From assembly GCA_932521025.1 (NCBI GenBank), contig OW051470.1:8356501-8420500 (forward strand): a stretch of DNA of 64,000 bases. The letters run 5' to 3'. Positions 1 to 11,314 of the stretch are shown in pieces. How positions within the stretch are numbered: the first letter of the stretch is position 1; every line of letters starts with the position of its first letter. The position numbers were made by a program, and so were the translations under genes. The DNA comes from Oscheius onirici (lineage: Eukaryota > Nematoda > Chromadorea > Rhabditida > Rhabditidae). Below the pieces are notes generated by a model that did no database searches, was not told the DNA's origin, and saw only the letters and a list, made by a program, of their open reading frames with translations.

Positions 1-442
1 TTCTCCAATTTTTTTTGGCGACTAACCCCAAATCGAATCCCACTCTTTTCCCGACCTCCCGCTGGAAATTTCTGCCCATTGCCACTTCGTAGCGCCAAGT
101 CTGACGCGGCATCAGACCAAAACTGCCCGATCGGCCAGTTTTTCGCGTTTTATAGGAGGCAAAGTGCACAAAACGGGTCAACGAGGTTCCTGGGAGAATA
201 TTTTCCACGTGTAAGCAGCGAAACATCTAAATTTCTTGTATTTAGCCTAAAGTAGCTATAAAATCGTGTCAAAATCCCCTAAATTCGCAAAAACAGGTAA
301 AATTTGACAAAACAACCCAGAAAAGAAGGAATTTGTCTTAAAAAATTTATTATCTACACGTACATCTTCCGGCTTCTAGAAAATTCTTTTTGGGGTGACT
401 TATAGTACAATTAAGCTGTCAACTGGGCAACAATGAATGGGG

Positions 443-3400
443 CTAATGATCTCCAGAATCCATGTCGGCTTCGGCGCGGTGGAGGTAGCGAGAGCGATTC
501 TTCTCTATCATGTCCCATTTTCTTGACTCGTAGAGGCGCTTCCAGTCGCCCGGGTTTGTGGTCAGCTGAAAATTACAGTATTTGAGCTTAGAAACATATT
601 CACATTAATCTGTTTTAAATTGCTCCCAAGTCTGTGTGTGTGTGTGCGTGTTTGTCTGAAGCTGTAATTGAGGTTAAGGAGGGGAGCTTTGTGCGCAGAC
701 TACAGTAACAATGTCAGACAAGTCAGCTTAAGTAGAAGAGAAGCTTCTCCCCAGGACTTTGCATCTGCCTTGACTGCAGGACTTTGGATTTAGAGGATTC
801 AATGGCTCGAGCCTGGGGGGGGGGGGGGGCATTCGAGACATTAGCAGACAAGGTATTAAAGAGACACCGTAAGAGAAACGGGAAAAATTGTCAGGGAAAA
901 GAATGGGGGAAGGGGAAATTGTTTTGAGTTAGTGAAATTGGCCAGGCGACCCGTTCAGGTCCTACATTTTGAAATTAGGCTTGGGAGGGAGCTTTCGGTG
1001 GTTTCTTTGGAGGGTCAGGAGGAATGAAAGGGAAACCACGACTGGGGTTCCGTGACAGAGCGAAGTCATGAATTTCTACTCTAGCCCTGGAAGGGCGTTG
1101 CCAACCTTGTTATTCTATAACCTTTCAGTCTTCAATACGTCTGAGCAGCATAATATTCAGTTTTCTACTAGTTTTCTTAGCTGAATCACAAAAATTGCTA
1201 GCTTCACGTTATAAAATGAAAAACAAGAGTAAATACTGGAAAAAGTGAGCGATTTCACGGTATTTTGCTTCCCGATAACGATATCTCATTCAGTTTCGAT
1301 ATTCATGGTTTGTGTTGCTTTGTTTTCATAATCAGCGTTCGCTGCTCAAAAATTAGGATGTCTAGCTGGTTTCAGGCGAAAAAGACAAGGAAAAAGTTAG
1401 CCAAAGTTTGGGAGTTTTTGTTCTCACAATTAAATCGAAAACCTACTTTTCCAGAAGAGCTCGACGACATTCCCGTCAGCTTGCCAGCCTTGATTCGTTC
1501 CACTGTTTCCTTCGGATCCATCGTCTTCTCCAAATCCTGGCGAATCGAATAGAGCTGGATGGCCGGATGTGACTGTTTGATTCTCATCGCCAGCTCGTCC
1601 ATCCGTCTCGAGTCCATCTTTGTTTTTTTCGCCGGCCGGACAGCCGGAGCCGCTTTGGCGTGTCGTTTTGCCGCCTCCACCGCGTCCTGATTCGTGATGT
1701 TCGACGTCGAAATGCTGATATTATTGGCTATGGCTCGGCTGACACGCAGCGCAAAGTCTTCCACCGGCTCTTCCTCATTTTTCGTTACAATCGGCAGCCA
1801 GCTGATGTGGACTACGGTAAATGGCAGCACGAGGAACCAAAAAACGTCCGCATACCAACTGGAGCCGAGTAGAGCCGAACGAACGTCGACGGGACGCCAC
1901 ATTTTGATGCTAATCGGCTGGATTTGACTAGAAACTTCCATAGGCCAGGTACTAAAATTGGATTTTTTTTGAGGGAACAGTAGAAAAAAAAGTGTACCTG
2001 AATTTGAGGAGAGCCACTCGTCCGTTGGTTATGGAGCCCTCGGGGAAGGCCAGAATGGGCAATTCTTCGTTCTCGACGTGACGACGAGCCTGACGGATAA
2101 ACTCGTTTCGTCCTTCTTTCAAGCCGAGGTCGTGGTAGCCGAAGCACCTGCAAAGTTAGGATATTGGGGAGTTTCTGACCAGTATTTTGACAGAAAAAAT
2201 CTTGATAAATAAAAAAAAAAAGTTCAAAACCTTACCACCGAAGAATAGACGGAATATCCCAGACGGACGGCAAGATGCATGCCTGTACCATGTCCACAGC
2301 CAGATGATCCAGGGCGCTCACGTGGTTCGCGCACATCACCTTTACTTTCGAAGCCCTGAAAATTGGATGTTATTTTTGTTTTTCGCATTTCTAGGACAAA
2401 CACTGCTAAAAACAACCTACCTATGTCCATGTTGAAAGACGAAGACGCCGAGAGAAGTGCACATGATCCGGACGACGATTGCTCTCAGTTTCGTCGATTT
2501 TCTTAGCAGACAGGCGACCAGGAAGGCATGTAGACCGAGGAAGATGCGAATTGTGAGTAAGATGAGGCCTGAAATGGCGGTTTTAGCTGGAAAAGTGTAA
2601 CATTTTAGCCTACTTACGAATTTTGTAAAAACTAGTCAATTTAATAAATTTGGATGGTTTCATACAAAAAAAGAAGTTAAAATCTTTAATATTAAAGTGC
2701 AATGGTGTCTGTGGCTGTGTTTGTTAGGTTTTTTGTCCGTGGCCACGAAACTTTGGTGTATTGTTAAGAGAGTCGCCGCTGTTACCCTGACGACCCGGGC
2801 TCAATTCCTCTCCTCGCCAAATATTTTTGCTAAATTGTTTTGAGTAGGAAATAGAGTCCGGCTGACCGTTAGAGGATCAAAAGAGATCGGTTGATCTGTA
2901 TATGTTCAGAGAGGGATCAGTTAGTCGGAATATAGGAAACTTCGTATCGGTTTTTTAGGAGGGGATGAGAACCCTGGGAAAGAAAGAAAAAGGTTTGATT
3001 GATTGGAGAAGAAAGAAGAGGTGACAGGATCAGAAGAGATCGGTTGATTGGGAAAGGTAGACATGTGCGCTTGGACCGGCTGGAAAAAAAATCGGTAATA
3101 CTATAGCAGGCACCCCCCTCATTCAAACGCATTTTCGCGGGCTTTTTCATTTTGGCAGATTTTCATTTTCTTTTTCCAATAGTTTTTCCTTATTTTCTTG
3201 TTTTCCTCATTTCTCTTGCCTATTTCTTCTGCTTTTCTTTCATATTTTGTTTGTTCTTAGTTGTCATGGCGAAAATGAGTGTCTACAATGTAAACTTGTG
3301 AATTTCTTCCTCTTTTCCCATATTAATCATCGATTTCACTATAGATTTGTGTTTCAGCTTATTTTCTCGATGATACTGGCCGGAGGCGACAAGAAAGAAG

Positions 3401-5018
3401 ACCGCCGTGGGTCCAGATTCGTCCTAATCTCCTCGTGGCTATTTTACAGGCCAGTTTCTTACTGATTTGTTCCAGACATCTTTTGTTGTTATTTTTTATG
3501 TGATTACTTCCAGGGCCAGCTGAGCAGAGAAGCAAAGAAGATACGAGTGAGTCGAGACACGAAGGTCCTTAGCGAGGCAAAAGACTATGTAAACGACGTC
3601 TTTCGGATCGATCTGTATGGTAGTAGGTAATTTACCGTTTTTAAATTGTACTCACCTTACGATTGGGTCGTCCAGCTGCATCCAGGTTGTTGAAGACCGG
3701 TAAATCGGTAGGAGCTGCAGCTGGATCATAGGCAGACTGTCTATGATGAGCCGATTTTTCGTTTCGACACTTATTGCAGCGGAACATCGGTCTTCCATTC
3801 TTCGAGATTTCCTTTATCTGACCGGTACAGAAGGGCTGTCTCGGGTTGAAGGGCTTGTCACCACAAACAGCAAGAACTTCGTTCCCTCTCGGATCAGCAG
3901 CTGGCAGCAAATCAAAATGACGAAGGAAGGCGGTTGTACGAACAGGATCTTTGAACTCGTCGTAGAGTTAGAAGAGCGACAGATCCTGACGAGCCATCAT
4001 CAAAACGAGTGAATGATGTTTACTACTTTTAGTCGACTGAGACATTATTCCCAGATCTTCATTTATTTCGTTGCAAGACTCACCATTTTGCGGTCCTTTA
4101 ACCAAAATCCCTTAGCTGACGATTATTACCGACTATCTGCTTCTGTTTCATCTACTCTTTCTCTTTTTTAATGAAGAACTTTTTTTTTCTTGTATCTGCT
4201 ATTGAATTTTCCTCGGATATTGCAACAAACCTGTCAAAAATTCAGAATATTGGTGAAAACAACAGAAAATAAGGAAAAACTATTGGAAAAAGAAAAAGGG
4301 GGTGCCTGCTATAGTATTACCAAAAAATCGCCTTCAGTGCGGCGGGCAAAAGAAATTCAGCACGCTTTTTTTTCTGGGGTTTTTTGAGTTTCCCCAGTCA
4401 TTGTGACCAAATACCGACTAGCACAGAAAAAAGTTAAGCAAAAAAAGACAAATGCGCAAAGAAAAACGAAAAATAAGACGAAGTTCGCGAAAAAATCGAC
4501 AAAATTCATGTTTTTCGTACGAAACTTCAATTTTCTTTGGGGATTCATCTTCTTTTGCCTAACTTGTTTCTGTACTAGCTGGTATTTGTTCACAATGACT
4601 GGGGAAACTCAAAAAACCCAGAAAAAAAGCGTGCTGAATTTCTGTTGCCCGCCGCACTGAAGGCATTTTTTTTCCCAGCCGGTCCAAGCGCACATGTCTA
4701 GGGAAAGGGATCAAAAGAGATCGGTTGAATGGGGAAGGGAGCAGAAGGGATTGGTAGACTGGGGAAGGGATGAAAAGTAAAGAAGAAAACACAAGTAAAA
4801 AAGCCGCCGACAGGCGGCGAAGCCGGCTGGTTACAGCTGAAAACGAGAATTTTTTCGTTTTTAGTTCTCTGGTCGATGAATTTGAAAATTGCTCTCTTCA
4901 GAACGAAAAAATCTAAAAACTGACCAATTGGAGCATAGAGGACGAGAAGAAGCTGCGTAAACACTGACGGGACACGTTGTGTGTCAAAAATGTCCTTGAT
5001 CGCCACAGGATCGCTCAT
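443..5018 (-). CDS. AUP1: AUP1, acyltransferase-like lipid-droplet/ERAD protein
   Basis: Six exons: 5018-4925, 2568-2421, 2355-2236, 2147-1998, 1951-1447, 565-443. They sum to 1140 nt, 379 aa (human AUP1 is about 410). The order matches AUP1. An N-terminal FDTQRVP...LYAPIG stretch and hydrophobic hairpin (about residues 18-60) come first. An acyltransferase fold follows, with HVSALD (HX4D, residues 92-97) and FPEGSITNGR (155-164). A CUE-like ubiquitin-binding segment lies at about 287-330, and a basic C-terminal helix (about 345-379) sits where human AUP1 binds the E2 Ube2g2. In the known family AUP1 sits in the ER and lipid-droplet membrane and recruits E2 enzyme for ER-associated degradation; that role is carried over by homology. 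Intron 1 (2569-4924) is swollen by a transposon, and intron 5 is 881 bp. Exon phases agree throughout. Confidence 0.92.
816..832. repeat. Poly-G run in AUP1 intron 5
   Basis: A run of about 15 G lies inside the last AUP1 intron. Length is unreliable in such runs. I see no gene in the rest of that intron (566-1446); it has only simple T/GT-rich stretches. Confidence 0.6.
2700..2845 (+). mobile_element. Possible tRNA-derived SINE-like repeat, copy 1
   Basis: This segment in AUP1 intron 1 resembles 61405-61530. Both run through a 'tggctgtg...tgtgtttgt' start, then 'ccgtggc', a spacer, a 'cgggctcaattcc' or 'tttcgaatccg' block like a pol III B box, and end in 'ttgttttgagtag'. Two diverged copies tens of kb apart indicate a dispersed repeat. 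A tRNA origin is inferred from the B-box-like motif only. Confidence 0.4.
3058..4700 (-). mobile_element. Degraded Merlin-like DNA transposon inside AUP1 intron 1
   Basis: Inverted termini of about 60 bp: the left end begins TAGACATGTGCGCTTGG at 3058 and its reverse complement ends at 4700. Beyond the ends lies the same 8-bp sequence GGGAAAGG (3050-3057 and 4701-4708), a target-site duplication of the length known for Merlin elements. The internal minus-strand frame (about 4012-3641) encodes a Cys-rich segment (VCGDKPF...FCTG...FRCNKCRN) like the zinc-ribbon start of ISXO2/Merlin transposases, but it is interrupted by a stop. No intact catalytic domain is visible, so the copy is probably dead. 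It sits within degenerate 'GGGATCAAAAGAGATCGGTTG' repeats seen on both sides. Family assignment is inference from TSD length and the Cys pattern. Confidence 0.7.
4322..4672. mobile_element. Palindromic MITE nested in the right terminus of the Merlin-like element
   Basis: A roughly 350-bp nearly perfect palindrome. The left arm (CCTTCAGTGCGGCGGGCA...CACGC...CTGGGG...) returns as its reverse complement ending CTGCCGCACTGAAGG-like at 4663, and the inner halves also pair. It splits the right terminal inverted repeat: 'gtattacc' lies left of it and 'cccagccggtccaagcg' right of it, adjacent in the left end of the host element. It therefore inserted after the Merlin-like element. No coding capacity is supported; open frames in it on both strands are mirror images. 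Confidence 0.8.
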
Positions 5019-5349
5019 CTGAACATTCCTTTTTGGTATTTTTCACGTAAACCTTTTTTTCATCGGTATGGGTAAGAATTGGTACTTCTCCAGCTAAAAA
5101 ATGGGAAAAGAGAAAAATTTATCAACGAGAAGATTCAACAACACAACAACAAGACGGAAATTTGGAATCACTAGACGGGTTTTTGCACAAAGTAATCAGA
5201 TAAACTTGAAGAGAAAATCTAGCGGAAAACGATAGAAAGGAGATCGGGAGAAAGGGGGTCAAGGGAAAATTTCGAAATTTAGTTCACTTTTAGCTCAAAT
5301 TGCTATTTTCAAAGATTTTACGACAGTAGAAAATCAAGTTAAAAACAGC

Positions 5350-6846
5350 TTAATTTAGGGGCAAGAATCGACGATTGCGGATCTGGACGTCCGGCGCGAA
5401 GCGGTCACGCCAGCTTTTGACAGTTTTCTGCAACTTTTGTTCAAAAACGATAAGAAGTGAAAAAAACCTCAGGAATAAGACGAGGTCCATTCGGTCCGTC
5501 GACTTTTTTGTAGCCCCGCGGGACGTCGCCTTCTCCAAAGAGACGAAGACGGGCTTCGTTGGATTCGAGCTGTCGAATCGTCTTTCGCTCCTTGACGAGC
5601 AGTTCGCGGTGGTGGGTGTTGCTGACGAGGAATTCTTCATTACTGTAGATCGGCTCATCGGATTCGCCGTCTTCTTCGGTGACCGTGCGAAGAGCATTGG
5701 CAAGATTTTTGGTGTTCTCGACGAAGACGTCTGGAAATTAATTTTTAGGTTGGACCAGCTGAACGGTTCAAGCTGTCTTTCTCTAATTCGAACACTCGTT
5801 ATTTTTTTCCTTTATTAAACAGCTTAAATTCTCATGTGGGGCTATCTAGCATAAAAAATGTACCTTCAGTAGAAGCTTCATCTTCCGGTGTCAGAATAGC
5901 CTTGATCCTGCCGGCGTAATGTGCCGACATCTCGATACTGGCTTCATTTACCTAAATTTGATATTTTCCCCTATATTTAATCTAGTAAACCTTGAGAACA
6001 GCGTTCTTTTCCACATAGAGCTTACGAGCTGCCGTTGACGGAGCTTTCGGCGCCGTTTCCTCATCCATTTTGGCCTTCTTGACTCCATTTTGAGGCGTAA
6101 CTGAACGTATGTTGTGATAAAATTACTTCAAACAGCGTACCTGGAGTTGAAAGAAGTCGTTTAGTCGGCGATTTAGCGGGAATTCCACAGCCGTGGTAGG
6201 CATAAAAGACGTTACTTTCCGTCCATGATGGCCACACATTCACGGGGTTAAGACAGCTCGATCGGCAGTTTTTCGTGGCAATCTCGTGAATTCGTCTAAA
6301 ATTTGAGGTCATTCTGGAGTCCAAAGCTCAAACTTTTAGCGCCACAACCCCCAAACATTCACATTTTGGCCATTTAAGCTTAAAAAAAACATAAAAATTA
6401 CTTGAGATAGAAGTGAGAAAGGGGCTCGACTTGAAGATGGCGCTTAAATCCACTCAGCGTCTTGTAGCCGTAGGTGCAGCGTCTACAAAACGGACACGTT
6501 ATTCCCTTGTCTTGGAGCATCTGGAATTACCGTAATTTTAAACAAATCTAATACAAAAACCCACTTTTCTGACCTGGACGTCGTCCTTTCCCTTGGCGGC
6601 ATGTTCAGAAAGATGCGTGTGCATCTCATGGACGCTGAGACAGCGAAAGAGACAGATTGAACATTCCCAGGGCGAGCTCTTCTTGACGGGAGTCGTCGGG
6701 CCGGAAGAGGCTACCGGTATGGGCATGCCGAAACATTCGATGGCCGCCTTGTTGAAGTTGTACTTTCTGGAAAATTTTGTGGTTAAAATGGTGGAACTCA
6801 GATGTTTTCCTAGATACTTCTCCATAAGTTTTGTGTAGGCTATCAT
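5350..6846 (-). CDS. C2H2 zinc-finger protein, function unknown
   Basis: Eight exons: 6846-6818, 6766-6574, 6520-6402, 6295-6141, 6100-5991, 5951-5864, 5730-5468, 5427-5350. They sum to 1035 nt, 344 aa. One canonical finger has C45-x2-C48-x12-H61-x3-H65. A second Cys/His cluster starts C83-x2-C86 with H102 and H110. The remainder is charged and mostly helical-looking, ending in a basic segment (WRDRF...RNRRF). I do not recognise the family. The fingers suggest nucleic-acid or protein binding in the nucleus, which is inference only. It lies 331 bp upstream of AUP1 on the same strand. The 29-nt first exon is the least certain part; the start could lie in an unseen upstream exon. Confidence 0.72.
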
Positions 6847-7882
6847 ATTTTATCCGTCCGAAACCAGAATTTCTATTTTTCAGACCCAAGGTTTACATTT
6901 CCCAGATGTGTCAGCTTTCACTTCATGCAATCCAGTTCGGCATAGGCTGAACTTTCACGTAAGAAGTTGCAGTTTCTGGCAGGAGAGAACCTATTATTTT
7001 TCATTACTATTATTAATAATTCTTTTCTCTAGTTCGAAAATATCGATCCTCCATTTCGCTACACCATTTATTGTCCTTTCCGGGAACAGAACAAACAATC
7101 AGCGGTTTTTTGAACTGACAGTAACGACAATCTCGTGGTTCTCATTGCTTCAATCTCCTACAAATAATCAGAAATTTTCTTCCTGGCTATATCTTTTCTT
7201 TTCCAAAATTCAGACTAGCTCTTTCTAACATCCGTCAAGTGGAAGTCGCAACTTTCACATAAGGCAAATTTCAAAAGGGGAAAAAGTGAGAAAAGAGGAC
7301 TTTAGCTGTTAACAATGCTTTGTCATAGAGATTGAGCACAACGTTTTGCAAACAGTCCAAGACGTCAACAAGTGTCCGTAAGATAGCCTGTTTTTGTCCA
7401 AGTTACGAAATATTATCACTTTGTTTACTTGAAGGAAAGGGATACGGAGTCTCCTTCCAGTTCCATACTCAAAAACTACAAGCCTTCTTCCAAGACAAAA
7501 CTACCCAAAATTGCTTTAGCTTTTCTAAAAAACACAAAACTAGATGCTAATTGCTTGAAATAAAATCGATACTTTCAATTTTTGACAATAAATTTAATCA
7601 TTTGTTAGGATCTCGTGGCGACAGGATGTCAGTCCAGGCAGATGGTGAGTCCAGTTTCTTTCCAACGAAATCTGTTCACTTTCGAAGAGGGCATTATTGC
7701 AACCTATTTATATTCGTTTGGTCATTTTTAGCCAAAAAAATTGGATATTAGGCGAAGATACTTAGTGAAATGTCGAATATTGGCTGCGTATCTAATGTTA
7801 TCCAAGGTCCAAAATCCAATAAATTTGTCGCGGAAATTGATATGAAACGAAAAAGAATCGGTTACGGTATTTATCGAATAAC
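6847..7882. other. Intergenic, no gene seen
   Basis: Divergent interval between the zinc-finger gene and the PI 4-kinase. It is AT-rich with no coding segment I can support. Its right end (7745-7875) is a copy of a dispersed palindromic repeat. Confidence 0.5.
7745..7875. repeat. Dispersed ~120-bp imperfect palindrome, copy 1
   Basis: It ends 'ggttacggta'. The 3' arm read in reverse (taccgtaacc...tttttcgtttc...) matches the 5' arms of the copies near 13553, 17490 and 24222. The centre holds the shared 'ggctgcgtat' motif. It abuts the PI 4-kinase start, so it may overlap its 5' UTR. Confidence 0.6.
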
Positions 7883-9639
7883 ATGGGTTTTCCACTAAAA
7901 AGTACTAAAAAATCTACAGAAAAAGACCTCCATTCGATGCCGGAAAGTCAGCCGTCAGTCTATCCAGAAACGCAGTTCAGTTCACTCGAGGACACCCAGG
8001 CCGAAGACTGTCTCTACATTGCCAGCACCCGAGTCACCAGATGCAAAGAGGACGCCGAATTCAATGCCATTTTCCGTCGCGCTCAGGAGGCCATAGCCGA
8101 AGGCATACATCCGGAGCTGATAGCTGCTGGCAGTAGTGGCTCTTACTTTGTTCGCGCCGCTGATGGAACAAATTTGGCCGTCTTCAAGCCGAAAGACGAG
8201 GAACCATTCGCCGCTCTTAATCCCAAATGGCCCAAGTTCTTCCAGGTAAGGAAAAATACGAGAAAAGATAGGAGAAAGAGCTACCAAATCACATCAAAAT
8301 GCCAGCCTCAAAGTAACCCAAAATAACGCTGAATTGTCAATATTTTTGCTCCAAATCGCCCAGAAAGCCAACTTTGCCGACAAAATGAGTAAAAACAACA
8401 AAAATCCAACTTCTTCTAGAGAGTTCTCTGCTTCTGCTGCTTCGGTCGTGCCTGTCTCATCCCAAATTCCGGCTATCTCTCCGAAACGGGTGCCAGTATC
8501 GTCGACGCTACTCTCGGCTTGAATATCGTCCCAAAAACGCGCGTCGTGAAGCTGGCAAGCCCGACTTTTTTCTATCAGCGCTGCTGTGGCATGAAGGAAG
8601 AAATTAGACCGAAGGAGGGCAGCTTCCAGTTGTTTGTCAGCGGCTACGAGAGCGCCTACGCCGTCTTTGCTCGCTGGGATTATGACAAGAAGCTGCTCAG
8701 TGACGAAGAGGACAAAAAGTTCACGGTGCAGTTCCAAATGATGTGCGTGCTAGACTATGTGATTCGAAACACCGACAGACATCTGGACAATGTTCTCATA
8801 AGGTAGGTCAAGGTGTTCTTAGCATGGAAATGGGTGAAATAGGTAGCTTCGAGGATAGCAATGTTGCGACGCAAATTTTGAAAAACTGTTCTTACATCTC
8901 GTTGATTTGACAGTCAGAAAGCTGAGAATCAGCTTTGCAGTGTCCAAATCAAAAAGCTAGCATTTTTCTTCACATTCTGCGGATTTGGACAGCATTCAGT
9001 ATTTATTTATTTGCTTATCAAGCGTTCATCGGTAGAGCGTCTCTTCTAGCAGCCTCCCATTTGATCTCGTCCCATCTCCAAAAAAACTTGGTTGTCGAGC
9101 CTCAAGCTATCTTCCCATCGTACATGCTATCGTCCCAAAAACGCGCGGCATTCACTATGTCGAAGAGAATCCAAATTTCCAGACACATTCCGGGCAAAGT
9201 TCTCGATCTGGCGGCAATTGACAACGGTCTGGCCTTTCCCATCAAGCATCCGGAATCTGTCAGCCGTCTTCGGACGTATCCATTTCGCTGGGTCGACTTG
9301 CGCTGGGCCAAGAAGCCTTTTGATGCGGATTTACGCGACCACCTTCTTCAACTGTTGACTCCGCGATTTGTGCATGATCTCTGTAAAGAGCTGAAAGCCC
9401 TCTTTCATCATCCGATCGGCAGCAATCGGATTCTCGTTTTCAACCAGCTCCGTGTCGTCCGCGGACAAATCTACAATCTGCGACAGGCGCTGCAATGCAA
9501 CGAGACGGCAGCCGAAATGGCTCAGAGGGAGCCGGTATTGTTGAGTCGCAACTACAGGAAGCAGGTACCGGACACGGATGAATGGATGCGCTGGTTTCGG
9601 ATGCGTCCAATCGACACTAGTGACAGAGCTTGCTGCTAG
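7883..9639 (+). CDS. PI4K2: Type II phosphatidylinositol 4-kinase
   Basis: Three exons: 7883-8245, 8420-8802, 9183-9639; 400 aa. It phosphorylates phosphatidylinositol to PI4P on Golgi and endosomal membranes (family knowledge). Visible signatures include a glycine-rich loop GSSGSYFV (83-90), FKPKDEEPFAALNPKW (101-116) with the nucleotide-binding lysine, and a Cys cluster CFCCFGRAC (125-133) where the vertebrate enzymes are palmitoylated at CCPCC. Also present are YVIRNTDRHLDN with the catalytic Asp, AAIDNGLAFPIKHPES (metal-binding DNG), and a C-terminal VVRGQIYNL segment. The length is close to 430-480 aa in vertebrates, with a shorter N-terminus. The ATG at 7883 is uncertain; Met at 7937 in the same frame, or an upstream exon, are alternatives. 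An AATAAA lies near 9677. Confidence 0.93.
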
Positions 9640-9675
9640 CTGTTTTTTCACACTTGTTCTTGAGAACAGAAATGT

Positions 9676-9682
9676 TAATAAA
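9676..9682 (+). terminator. Polyadenylation signal of the PI 4-kinase gene
   Basis: AATAAA lies about 40 bases after the stop codon of the kinase gene, in a short 3' UTR before the convergent gene at 9913. Confidence 0.6.
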
Positions 9683-9912
9683 ATACTATCAAAAGGGGTT
9701 ATTTGTTGATGTTTTGGTGGAAAAAATGGAAGTCTGTAAAGCCGTATGTCAAGTTGTCTCAGTTTTTTTTGCCCGATAAAAAAAAATTAAGCAAAAACGA
9801 ACCTGAAGCACTCTTCAGAGAAGTGATCAGTGCAGATGCAACCCTGACTCGTTACACTGAAGCCTGTAGTCGCTTTGAGACGGAGAATTTCCTAAATTTT
9901 AGTATTTTGTAG

Positions 9913-10666
9913 CTACAAATAGCAACAAACGCTATATTTGAAGCCTAGAGCGCTTCCCCAGAGTCGTCTTCGGTCCAAATCGTCGGGAAAGTTGAGATAG
10001 AGCTCGTCGCAGCCCATTTGACGCTGACAAGCAATACAAATTGGCTCTTTTGCGGAGTAAGGGGACTAAATTACTAATTTTTATGCTGAATTTAAGGAAT
10101 CTTACCAGAACGGGCATCTCATTGGCGTAAAAGATCCTCATTTTGTCGTCGAGCTTCTTTACGATGAAATTGTAGCCGGTCGGGGAGGTGCTGGTGACTC
10201 TGGCCATGACCTGGACGTTCAAATCTGGGGGCAGACTCGAATAGATGTATTCTTCTAAGTCTTCTGAACATTTTAAGTAAACAAATAGGGAAACAAACTC
10301 ACTTTTTGGACTTTCGAGCGACTTTTTAACGGCATCTTCACCTATTTTGGCATCTGACGGCATCACAAAATCCTCTTTTGGCTGGAAATATGCCAATTTC
10401 GAGAGAAAAACGAATGGAAATACCTTAATTTTAACCGGAGATTCCTGTTCAATCAGGTCGGCATCTGTGGGCTCTTCTGTCTAAAAATAATTTAAAAAAA
10501 TTTGCTGAAAAGTAAGAAAAAGTACCTTTTTGTCTTCATTTACAGCAGCAGGAGATTCTTTAGCCTTCAGAGGACAATTTTCGGTCTCTTCGACGCGTTC
10601 CAACTCGGCTAAATTGGTTTCCGGCTCCTTTCCCGCTGCTTCTCTTCCAGTCGTTTCTTCGCCCAT
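9913..10666 (-). CDS. Small acidic protein, unrecognised
   Basis: Five exons: 10666-10526, 10480-10424, 10381-10303, 10263-10106, 10023-9913. They sum to 546 nt, 181 aa. The N-terminal 90 residues are acidic and low in complexity (Glu/Lys/Thr). The C-terminal half looks folded, with segments VQVMARVTSTSPTGYNFIV, CDELYLNFPDDLDRRRLWG and a terminal KYSVCCYL. I do not recognise the fold or family. The start codon directly follows a TTTTTCAG acceptor (…TCAG|ATG), suggesting trans-splicing or a 5' UTR intron. The gene is head-to-head with cct-6, 648 bp apart, and convergent with the PI 4-kinase. Consistent splice phases support it as real. Confidence 0.75.
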
Positions 10667-11314
10667 CTGAAAAATGACCACTATTTTTAGAGCAAATTAT
10701 GAAAAAGAGTGAGAAAGTGAAAAAAAAACTGGGGAAAAAACCTCTGCAATGTCAGGCATTGGCAGAGAATTAGAGAAGACGGGGTCCTAACGCGACAACT
10801 GGACAGAGGCCTCGAAACATCTCGACCCTCACATAATTCTGCCATTCTAGAGCCTAGAATATGGACTCATTTTCTTTTTTTTCTTGTCCCTGTTCATCAT
10901 TTAATGTGTTTTTGCCTTATTTCGAAGAAAAAAAGTGCAATTTTCTGAGAAAATAAAGGAGAAACAAGGAAAGTTGAAGAAAGCCTGGATGTTTGCCAAA
11001 AAATAAAGTAATTTTGAATTGGCGGGGATTGTTCCCGCTCTTTTTGCAAACCGGCTGTACAGTAACCGCAATTTTCAATTTGGCACGCGTTTGAAAACCC
11101 AAACTTCTAAATTTTCCTTTCATTGCTTCGGTCTCTCCCAATTTCCACATGCTGTTCTCATTTTTTTGTCTGATTATAGCACGAAATCAATTGCAAGACT
11201 TGTATAACATCAGGCTTTTTTTATTTTCCGATTCTCACTGCCTAAAATAATGAAAATAACATATTCTACTTTATTTTTCGGCTACTTAACAAAATTAAAA
11301 AAAAATCGTTCCAG
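10667..11314. promoter_or_regulatory. Divergent intergenic region upstream of cct-6
   Basis: It separates two head-to-head genes and must hold both promoters. No TATA box or RNA gene is evident. T/A-rich tracts run up to the acceptor (TTCCAG) immediately before the cct-6 ATG. Confidence 0.4.

Noticed and set aside
4357-4660. Paired open frames on both strands at 4357-4660
   Set aside because: They lie within the nested palindrome and mirror each other; no protein is supported.
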